Source: a virus. From it: a stretch of 54,378 bases of DNA. Every line of letters begins with the position of its first letter. The first letter of the stretch is position 1. The translations under genes and the position numbers were made by a program. Location of the stretch: the IMG/VR virus record IMGVR_UViG_3300014501_000023, positions 1-54,378 of that record, one strand, 5' to 3'. Positions 46,042-52,951 of this stretch are shown here, in pieces. Below the pieces are notes generated by a model. The model did not search any database. It saw nothing but the letters and a program-made list of their open reading frames with translations, and was not told the origin of the DNA.

Positions 46042-46592
46042 AGAACTGGAGCCAAACGCTGATCAACCGGTTCGCGGGCACTCCGATCCTCGTCGCGCTG
46101 ATCTCTTCATTCGATGCGGCGGTGGACCCGGTGCCGAACCTTCAGGCGTTCCTCAAGTACATCTGGAACGTCAGGAGCGCGGTCGGCTACGGGCTGAATG
46201 TGTGGGGCACGATCGTCGGGGTATCGCGCGTGATCTCGACCCCCAGCGGCCCCATCACGCTGGACGACGCTGACTACCAGACGCTGATCCTGGTCAAGGC
46301 GGCCGCCAACATCGGCAACGTATCAGTGCAGGCGCTGAACCAGTTGCTGACGGCGCTCTTTGCCGGCTTCGGGGTGGTGTACGTTCAGGATAATCTGAAC
46401 ATGACGCTGACCTACGTGTTCCTCTTCCAGCCGACCGCCGCGCAATTGGCGATCATCCAGTACTCCGGGGTGATGCCGCGGCCGGCCGGGGTGCTGATCA
46501 CGGGGAACATATTTGAGAACGAGCTGGGGCCGCTCAACACAGTGCCGCTTAACTCCTGGCCGCTCAACCAGTTTGTCTTGAAAGGAATTTGA
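46038..46592 (+). CDS. DUF2612 family baseplate/tail protein
   Basis: 184 residues from GTG 46038 (GTGTGA junction). DUF2612 order: LINRFAGTPILVALISSFDAAVDPVPNLQAFLKYIWNVRSAVGYGLNVWGTIVGVSR, then ADYQTLILVKAAANIGNVSVQALNQLLTALF and a final ENELGPLNTVPLNSWPLNQFV. Found last in the baseplate operon of related phages, before the fibre genes. Confidence 0.88.
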   Translation: MKNWSQTLINRFAGTPILVALISSFDAAVDPVPNLQAFLKYIWNVRSAVGYGLNVWGTIVGVSRVISTPSGPITLDDADYQTLILVKAAANIGNVSVQALNQLLTALFAGFGVVYVQDNLNMTLTYVFLFQPTAAQLAIIQYSGVMPRPAGVLITGNIFENELGPLNTVPLNSWPLNQFVLKGI

Positions 46593-46599
46593 AACCACA

Positions 46600-48063
46600 A
46601 TGCTGCGAAAACTGCTTCTAGGCTTGGCGCTGTGCCTCGGCGCGCTCAGCATTGATGGGCGCGCGAACGCTGCCACCGGCAGCGGCATTCAGCAATTCAG
46701 CAACAACGGCGTCACCACCCTCGTCGCTTCCGCGACCTCCTCCGCCACCACGATCACGGTGGCGTCGAACGCTACATTTCCGACGCTCAGCAGCGGTAAC
46801 TGGTTCATCGCGACCTTGGAGCACCTGACCGCGGGCCTCGTGACGGCGGACGAGATCATAAAGGTCACGGCCGATTCGAGCACTACGTGGACGGTGGTGC
46901 GGGCGCAGGAGGGCACGACGGGGTTGAGTTGGTCCTCGGGCGACACCGTGACGCTGCTGCCTACGGCCGGAGGACTGGCGCAGTTCGTGCAGCCAGCGCA
47001 GGCGCAGTCGCAGAGCTACAATTACGCGGCCGCGTCGGTCGGCGGTTCGAACAATTACTCGGTCACGCTGTCGCCGGCGCTCGTCACGCACGTGATCGGC
47101 ATGCCGATCACCTTCAAGGCTCCTGGCAGCGCCAACACTGGCAGCAGCACATTTAATGACGGCGCTGGGGTCGGGACCATTGTGCAGCCGTATGCCGCTG
47201 CGGCCCTTGCCGCCGGGGACATACCCGCGGGCGGCATGGTCACGGTCGTATGGGATGGGACCAACTTTCAGCTGACCAGCGTATCAGTCGCCATTGCGAA
47301 CGCTGTGCTGCTCAACCCGTATGGAGGCGCGGCGCAGACGATCACCGGCCCGATCATACTGGCCTCGACATTCCCCGAGCTTTTCTTCTCGACGACCGGA
47401 GCCCCTACCAACCAGGGCCTCTGGCTAGCGGCCACCACTAGCACCCAGTGGGCGCTGCAGGCCCTGAGCGATAACGAGAGCATTGTCAACAATGCGATCT
47501 TGGTGAACCGCGTCGGCGACGTGATCACCAGCGTCGCGCTAGCCGGCACATCGCAGACAGGGGCGACGCAGACTTCGAGCGACAACAGCGCGAATTTCGC
47601 GACCACCGCGTTCGTGAAGAACGTGCTGGCCGCTTCCCCAGCGCTCGGCGGCGTGCCGACCGCGCCCACCGCCTCACCCAGCAGCACCAGCACGACGCAG
47701 GTCGCATCGACCGCGTTTGTGCAATCCGCGATAGCCGCTGCGCTCGTGACCGGCACCGTTGGCACGAGCGGCTCGATAACCATCAACGTCGCCGGCGCCC
47801 CTCACGGGGCGGTCATCATCAAGTGGGGATTCGTGACGCCTGGGAACACGTATACGGGGAGCTCGACACAGCCGATCACTTTCCTAACTCCATTCCCGAA
47901 TGACATTTATTTTGCCGCCGCCTTCAGCAATCGCAACACCAAAAGCACATATGGATTCGGGAACATACCTTATGCGAATCTAGCGACTAATGGTTTTTTG
48001 GCTGTACTGGATGCCGATTCCAGCGGCAACATGAGCGGCGAGTGGATCGCGATAGGAGATTGA
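46600..48063 (+). CDS. Tail fibre with N-terminal Sec signal peptide
   Basis: 487 residues, preceded by AAAGGA. MLRKLLLGLALCLGALSIDGRANA|ATG is a textbook Sec signal, followed by ATTITVASNATFPT and IIKVTADSSTTWTVVRAQEGTT, the common 'tail-fibre N-domain' repeat style; then NSANFATTAFVKNVLAASPALGGVPTAPTASPSSTSTTQVASTAFVQSAIAAAL fibre shaft and a C-terminal gp53-like tip (PITFLTPFPNDIYFAAAFSN ... GNMSGEWIAIGD). Fibre body and export signal in one protein is odd: a virion fibre needs no export. Either it is secreted, or the signal acts as a hydrophobic plug. Confidence 0.8.
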   Translation: MLRKLLLGLALCLGALSIDGRANAATGSGIQQFSNNGVTTLVASATSSATTITVASNATFPTLSSGNWFIATLEHLTAGLVTADEIIKVTADSSTTWTVVRAQEGTTGLSWSSGDTVTLLPTAGGLAQFVQPAQAQSQSYNYAAASVGGSNNYSVTLSPALVTHVIGMPITFKAPGSANTGSSTFNDGAGVGTIVQPYAAAALAAGDIPAGGMVTVVWDGTNFQLTSVSVAIANAVLLNPYGGAAQTITGPIILASTFPELFFSTTGAPTNQGLWLAATTSTQWALQALSDNESIVNNAILVNRVGDVITSVALAGTSQTGATQTSSDNSANFATTAFVKNVLAASPALGGVPTAPTASPSSTSTTQVASTAFVQSAIAAALVTGTVGTSGSITINVAGAPHGAVIIKWGFVTPGNTYTGSSTQPITFLTPFPNDIYFAAAFSNRNTKSTYGFGNIPYANLATNGFLAVLDADSSGNMSGEWIAIGD

Positions 48064-48067
48064 GACA

Positions 48068-48331
48068 ATGTCCATACGTTCAACAGTCACCGCCGGTACC
48101 TGGCAGCAAGTCGGCACCGGGCCAGCGACCGTGCAGCTCATCTCCCCGGACGCCGACGAGGCCGAGGTCATGGTGGCGTGCGCCGCCTCGGCCCCCAGCA
48201 CCAACAGCGATGGCATGGTGCTGTATTCGCAGTACCCGGCGCACCTCTTCACGCTGACCGAGCCGATCTGGGCGCAGACGGTGCAAGCGGGGCTCACGGC
48301 CGAGGTGGCCGTGCAGCCGGAGGTCGCGTGA
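48068..48331 (+). CDS. Hypothetical fibre-associated protein
   Basis: 87 residues, strand-rich: IRSTVTAGTWQQVGTGPATVQLISPDADEAEVMVACAAS, then LTEPIWAQTVQAGLTAEVAVQPE. Small beta proteins of this kind often sit beside fibres. Overlaps the next GTG (GTGA). Confidence 0.62.
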   Translation: MSIRSTVTAGTWQQVGTGPATVQLISPDADEAEVMVACAASAPSTNSDGMVLYSQYPAHLFTLTEPIWAQTVQAGLTAEVAVQPEVA

Positions 48332-49695
48332 TCAGGCGACTGCTGCTAACGCTGTGCGCAGCGCTCCTTGGCGTCTACCACGTCACGGCGCGCGCGCAGG
48401 CGCCGGAGTACGTGTACTGCATCAACGCGACCAGCACCCAGTGCAATACGACCAGCAATCCAGGCAACGGCACCCAGGGGGATGATTCGTGGTTGGCCTT
48501 CGGCAAGCTCAACCTCGACCTCCTAGCGCTGCAACCGCCGACGCCGCAGTACTCGGTGGTCTATGCCAATGGTTCCAGCTATTCGGGACTTCTGCCCGGC
48601 GCGACCGGCACCTGGTGCCTGCAATGGAACAACCTCACCTCCGCCCCATCGCTGACGGCGTGCCCGGGCGCTGGGGCGTTGTCCTTCGCTTTGGTCTCCT
48701 CCGGCACCAACACCGCCACGCTGCACATCGGCACTGGCGGCTCGCTCAACGCCACCGGCAGCGGCGTGCTTGCCGCAACAACGGCCGCAGCGCTGGCCGC
48801 GACGCCGACGCAGTGCTCGGGCGGCACGCCCCTGGCGACCGGCGTCGCGGCGAACGGCAACGCTAATTGCACGGGCGCTGGCTCGAATGCTTGGAGCGCC
48901 GTCACGGCGGGCACCAATGCGCAGGCCCTTGTCATTGGCACCGGCGGCTCGCTGAGCACGTCGGGCACCGGCGCGATCGTCGCGACCTCGACCGTTGCGG
49001 GCGCGGTCACGCTGGCGATGATGGCGAACGAAACAGCCGACACGCTGCTGTGCAATAACACTGGCTCGGCTGCGGCGCCGATCGCTTGCACCGTCGCGCA
49101 AGTACTCACGCTGCTGACCTCAACATCCGGCGGCGGCACGACGAACTACCTGCGCGCCGATGGCACATGGGCCGCGCCCCCTGGCGGCGGCGGCTCGCCC
49201 GCCTTCAGCGCCGTGACCGCCGGCATCAATGCCAATGCGCTGGTCATGGGCACCGGCGGATCTCTGAGCGTCTCAGGCACCGGCTCGATCGCCGCGACCA
49301 CCGCAGCGGCGCTGGCCGCGACGCCGACGCAGTGCTCGGGCGGCACGCCCCTGGCGACCGGCGTCGCGGCGAACGGCAATGCGAACTGCACCGCTGCGGG
49401 CGCTCAGACGATTGCTGCCGGGGCCACTGCGCTGCCAACCGCTGCCGTGTCAGCGAACAGTTGCAGCGCGAGCGCCACAACGGCGACCGCGACCGGGGTG
49501 GCTACCACTGATGCAATGGAGGTAGCCTACGCTTCTGATCCCACGGGGGTTACGGGTTACGGCGGCGGGACGAACGGCGGTATAACGATCAGGCCCTGGC
49601 TCACCACAAATACTTTCAACGTCAAGCTGTGCAACGAAACCGCGAGCTCCATCACCCCAGGGGCGCTAAGCGTTAATTGGAGAGTGGCGCGGTGA
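48328..49695 (+). CDS. Exported fibre-like protein with internal repeats
   Basis: 455 residues from GTG 48328. MIRRLLLTLCAALLGVYHVTARA|QAP is a Sec signal. The mature chain is a Gly/Ser/Thr/Ala-rich beta-type fibre with repeats: AATTAAALAATPTQCSGGTP occurs twice, as does the neighbour type SAVTAGxNAxALVxGTGGSL. DNA of the first repeat is identical over 71 bp. It contains TNYLRADGTWAAPPGGGG, a phrase typical of phage fibre proteins. The C-terminal 60 residues (GGGTNGGITIRPWLTTNTFNVKLCNE) form a separate tip domain. Confidence 0.72.
   Translation: MIRRLLLTLCAALLGVYHVTARAQAPEYVYCINATSTQCNTTSNPGNGTQGDDSWLAFGKLNLDLLALQPPTPQYSVVYANGSSYSGLLPGATGTWCLQWNNLTSAPSLTACPGAGALSFALVSSGTNTATLHIGTGGSLNATGSGVLAATTAAALAATPTQCSGGTPLATGVAANGNANCTGAGSNAWSAVTAGTNAQALVIGTGGSLSTSGTGAIVATSTVAGAVTLAMMANETADTLLCNNTGSAAAPIACTVAQVLTLLTSTSGGGTTNYLRADGTWAAPPGGGGSPAFSAVTAGINANALVMGTGGSLSVSGTGSIAATTAAALAATPTQCSGGTPLATGVAANGNANCTAAGAQTIAAGATALPTAAVSANSCSASATTATATGVATTDAMEVAYASDPTGVTGYGGGTNGGITIRPWLTTNTFNVKLCNETASSITPGALSVNWRVAR
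48790..49379 (+). repeat. Identical 71-bp direct repeat inside the fibre gene
   Basis: Positions 48790-48860 and 49309-49379 are identical over 71 bases and lie 519 bases apart in the same frame, while adjacent repeat-related sequence has diverged. This argues for recent conversion between the copies. Confidence 0.85.
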
Positions 49696-51632
49696 GACGT
49701 TGGCTATCGCCGCTGCTGCTCCTCTGGTGCGGGCTCACATGCGCGCAGAGCCTGCCGATGGGCGGTATCCCAAGCGGCAGCTGCATCCCCACGGTCGTGC
49801 AGAAGGTCACCGGCGGCGGCCTAAGCGCTGGCGCCCTGTCAGTCTCAGCGACGATTACAGGTGTTGTAGCGGGCGACGCGCTCTTCGTCCCGCTGGCACA
49901 TTCGGATACCAGCGGCACTAATCCGACGATCACAGTCTCAGACGCCCAGGGCGCGTACACTGGCGACGCCGTGGTACAGCGCGGCAACCAGATCGACGTC
50001 GGCATCTACACTCTTTTCAACGCGAACGCTGGTTCGCACACGATCACGGCCACCGCGAGCAGTGGCACGGTGGGAGCCAGTTCCTACGCGATCGAGGTGC
50101 TCGAGGGTAATTGCTTAGGTAGTACCGACTCGCTCGATCAGAAGTCAACACTCAGCGCGAACACCAGCGCGACGCCCACCACCGGCACCACCGCGGCGCT
50201 GGCGCAGGGTAGCGAGTTCGTCGTGACGGCGATGTCCGGCAACATGGACAACCTGACCGGGGGCACGTTCCCGCCGACCGGCGGCAATAACTCGCCGTTC
50301 ATTTCGATCTTCTCCAACGCCGCCGGCACGCCTTACCAGGCTATCGACTCCGATTACCAGATCAATACGACCGCCACCACCGGCGTCGCGGCGGCGTATG
50401 GCACGATGAGCAACAGCCAGATCTGGGGCGCGGTGATCGCTACCTACAAGGCCTCGGCCTCTGGAGGCGGAGGCGGCGGGGGCGGCGGGGGCGGCGGCAC
50501 CGGAGTCAAGTGGCACCCCGGGCACTACTGCCTGAGCAATCAGGTCGTATCGTCCTCCAACTGGGGTACCTCCGAGGGGCTCGTCGAGGGCGAGATCAAC
50601 TCATGCCTCTCGCAGGCCAATGTGCAGGGTTACTTGATGATCCTGTACTGGAACGCGATCGAGAATGCGACGCTGGGCTCCTACAGCTGGACCTACATCG
50701 ACACGATCCGCACGTACATCCAGACCAACTACCCGGGCAAGCGCTTCGCGGTGATGATCTGGTCTGAGGCCTTCGGCGGTAGCAACCCGGCGAGCAACCT
50801 GCCGAGCTACATCACGACCGGCTCGGGGTACGGTGCCGGGAGCAATGGCACGCAGTACGGTTACTGGGCCTTCGCGGGCGCCGGCTACACGGCCGCCTGG
50901 TGGCGCTCGGTGGTGATGGCGAGGGTGGAGGCGCTGTTCGCGGCGTTCGCTGCTCATACGTCCCCTTACACCGGCGGCGTCTGCTCATCGGGGTGCACAT
51001 ACGACACGGACCCGTATTTCGAGGCGGTGACGTGGCAGGAGTCCACCATGTCGCTGGCCTCGACGCCGGGCGACTACAGCTTCAGTGCGGCACAGACGCA
51101 GTACCAGAACCTGATCGCTGACATGGTGAGCTACTTCCCGCACACCAACGTCATCGACCAGAACAACTTCCTCGGCTACACCGGCGGCAGCATCAACACG
51201 ACCGGCAACACGACCGTGACCGATGCTGGCGTGAGCGCCGCGATCGGCGGCTCCGACACCTCTTACCCGCTCAGCAACCTGAGCTGGGGCCAGCTGGCCT
51301 TCATGGGCTACGCGAACTGCGGCGGCTGCGGCCTGACCTCTGGCTTCGTGAGTCTCTACGGCACTGCGGCCTCGCTCGCGTTCGTCGAGACGCCGGACTA
51401 CACGTACACGCTCGCGCACCTCAACCAGGCTTCAATGAACACACCGACCGCCTCCCCAGGCGGCATGGGTGCCTCTGAAGTTTACTGGGGCATCGAAAGT
51501 ACTGGCAGCGGTAACGCTGGCGATTGGGCGACCGAGGTGCTGCCGAACATCAACGCCACGCCGATCCCTACGGGGAACAAGACGTGTCCGAGCAAGTACA
51601 CGAGCCTGCGCGGCGGCTGCAACACGACGTGA
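49692..51632 (+). CDS. Exported glycosidase-like protein with Ig-like N-domain and poly-Gly linker
   Basis: 646 residues from GTG 49692. MRRWLSPLLLLWCGLTCA|QSL is a Sec signal. Residues about 30-250 are an Ig-like beta domain (ALSVSATITGVVAGDALFVPLAH; GTNPTITVSDAQG; NQIDVGIYTLF). Twelve Gly in a row link it to a C-terminal domain of about 380 residues with TIM-barrel glycosidase character: GYLMILYWNAIEN, WTYIDTIRTYIQTNYPGKRFAVMIWSEAFGG, DPYFEAVTWQEST, VYWGIEST. Two Glu (WNAIEN region and VTWQEST) could be the acid/base pair; this is inferred. Probably attacks a host surface polysaccharide. Confidence 0.68.
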   Translation: MRRWLSPLLLLWCGLTCAQSLPMGGIPSGSCIPTVVQKVTGGGLSAGALSVSATITGVVAGDALFVPLAHSDTSGTNPTITVSDAQGAYTGDAVVQRGNQIDVGIYTLFNANAGSHTITATASSGTVGASSYAIEVLEGNCLGSTDSLDQKSTLSANTSATPTTGTTAALAQGSEFVVTAMSGNMDNLTGGTFPPTGGNNSPFISIFSNAAGTPYQAIDSDYQINTTATTGVAAAYGTMSNSQIWGAVIATYKASASGGGGGGGGGGGGTGVKWHPGHYCLSNQVVSSSNWGTSEGLVEGEINSCLSQANVQGYLMILYWNAIENATLGSYSWTYIDTIRTYIQTNYPGKRFAVMIWSEAFGGSNPASNLPSYITTGSGYGAGSNGTQYGYWAFAGAGYTAAWWRSVVMARVEALFAAFAAHTSPYTGGVCSSGCTYDTDPYFEAVTWQESTMSLASTPGDYSFSAAQTQYQNLIADMVSYFPHTNVIDQNNFLGYTGGSINTTGNTTVTDAGVSAAIGGSDTSYPLSNLSWGQLAFMGYANCGGCGLTSGFVSLYGTAASLAFVETPDYTYTLAHLNQASMNTPTASPGGMGASEVYWGIESTGSGNAGDWATEVLPNINATPIPTGNKTCPSKYTSLRGGCNTT

Positions 51633-51635
51633 CTT

Positions 51636-52205
51636 ATGCCTCTTGACATCACCGACGACGACGTCTACGCGGGCCTCACCGGCTTCTTGCAACTGGTCGT
51701 GCCGCAGGCCCCTTGGACTTACGCTGGCACGACGTATCCGGCCGTCCCCATTTTGCGCGGGCAGCAGAATCGGGTGCCGATGCCGTCCATCCCCTTCGTG
51801 CTGATGACCACGCTCGGTGCGCCGCGCCGTGTTGGCACCAACGCGGACAGCACCGAGGCCGTGATCGTTGACAGCGTGCTGATCGGGTTCACGGCCGCAG
51901 CCAGAGCGGACTTTGAGTACGCGGTGCAGGCCGACTTCTACTCCCCGCTGGCCGAAGCGTGGTCGATGGCGGTGGAGCTGCTGTGGCGCGACACCATAGG
52001 GATCGCAGCGATGCCGCCCGGCATGAAACCATTGTACTCGGAGGACCGGCGGCAGCTGCCGCTGATCGGCGGGGAGGATCAGTGGGTGCAGCGCTGGACG
52101 ATGACGCTGTACCTGGATTACCAGCCGACGTGGACACAGCCGACCGAGGCGGCCACGGCAATCACGGTCATACCGGAACCGATAGACGTGTTTTATCCCC
52201 CATGA
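51636..52205 (+). CDS. Tail terminator-like protein (LIC_12616/gp12-like), out of usual place
   Basis: 189 residues. YAGLTGFLQLVVPQAPWTYAGTTYPAVPILRGQQNRVPMPSIPFVLMTTL, then VLIGFTAAARADFEYAVQADFYSPLAEAWSMAVELLWRD, and a final DQWVQRWTMTLYLDYQPTWTQPTE: the order of phage neck/tail terminator proteins of the LIC_12616 family. It normally lies between connector and sheath genes; here it is 13 kb further on, among exported fibre proteins. No export signal. Confidence 0.78.
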   Translation: MPLDITDDDVYAGLTGFLQLVVPQAPWTYAGTTYPAVPILRGQQNRVPMPSIPFVLMTTLGAPRRVGTNADSTEAVIVDSVLIGFTAAARADFEYAVQADFYSPLAEAWSMAVELLWRDTIGIAAMPPGMKPLYSEDRRQLPLIGGEDQWVQRWTMTLYLDYQPTWTQPTEAATAITVIPEPIDVFYPP

Positions 52206-52216
52206 GAGGTTTTGAA

Positions 52217-52951
52217 ATGAAGAAGATAATCCCGGTACTCGCGCTCGCAAGCCTGCTGTGCGCATGCTCGGTATTAGCGCCAAAGCCAACCGCGCGTGCC
52301 AAGTTTGGCGCAGTCGCGGCTACTCCATCGCCTAACGGCGCGAAGCTCGTGGGACCCACGGCGGCCGGCTCGCTGATAGATGCAACCGGCAACACCTGGA
52401 CGCTCACGGGCGGACAGCTCTCAGAGAACGGCGGCGCACCGACCGGCCTTAACATCATCCTGACCGAATACTGCGGTGGCCTGATCTATCAGGAGAACGC
52501 GAGCACCCTGTGGTGGGATTCGGTCAGCGGCGCGTGGGTCGCGACCACAGCGCCTGCTACGTGCGGGGCGATTATCGCCGCCGGTGGCAATGCGAACCTG
52601 AGCTGGACGCCGCCGACCACTGACGTGAAGGGGGGTCTGCTTGCGAGCACTCCTGGGGACGCGCTGACCGGTTTCAACATATACCAAGGCGTCGGCGCCG
52701 GCTCACTCGTCAAAATCGCGTCGGTGGCGGCCAACGTGCTCAACTACACCGTGAGCGGCCTGACCGTCGGCTCGTACACGTTCGCGGTCACAGCCACCAA
52801 CGCGGCCGGCGAGAGCGCGGACAGCCCGAGCCAGACCGCGAGCGTCGAGCCGGTGGTGCCGGCGGCTGCGGCGCCCGGCCCCGTGCTGACTTTCACCGTA
52901 GCGTGTTCGGGGCAGAATGGCGTCACGACCTGCACGGTGACGGTCCCGTGA
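52217..52951 (+). CDS. Putative lipoprotein with fibronectin III-like domain
   Basis: 244 residues from ATG 52217, with GAGAGG just upstream; in-frame ATG 52202 overlaps the preceding stop and would add MRGFE. MKKIIPVLALASLLCAC is a lipoprotein-type signal (lipobox L-C-A-C, Cys 17). Next is a strand-rich region (GNTWTLTGGQLSENGG; LWWDSVSGAWVATT), then residues about 110-205 match an FnIII domain: ANLSWTPPTTDVKGGLLAS, LTGFNIYQGVGAGSLVKIASV, YTVSGLTVGSYTFAVTATNAAGESADS. FnIII lipoproteins anchor to membranes and bind glycans. Unusual in a phage fibre cluster. Confidence 0.7.
   Translation: MKKIIPVLALASLLCACSVLAPKPTARAKFGAVAATPSPNGAKLVGPTAAGSLIDATGNTWTLTGGQLSENGGAPTGLNIILTEYCGGLIYQENASTLWWDSVSGAWVATTAPATCGAIIAAGGNANLSWTPPTTDVKGGLLASTPGDALTGFNIYQGVGAGSLVKIASVAANVLNYTVSGLTVGSYTFAVTATNAAGESADSPSQTASVEPVVPAAAAPGPVLTFTVACSGQNGVTTCTVTVP

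Noticed and set aside
46580-46591. Third copy of the 12-mer GAAAGGAATTTG
   Set aside because: It is the end of the DUF2612 gene and the ribosome-binding site of the fibre gene; no -10 hexamer lies 17 bases away on the minus strand.
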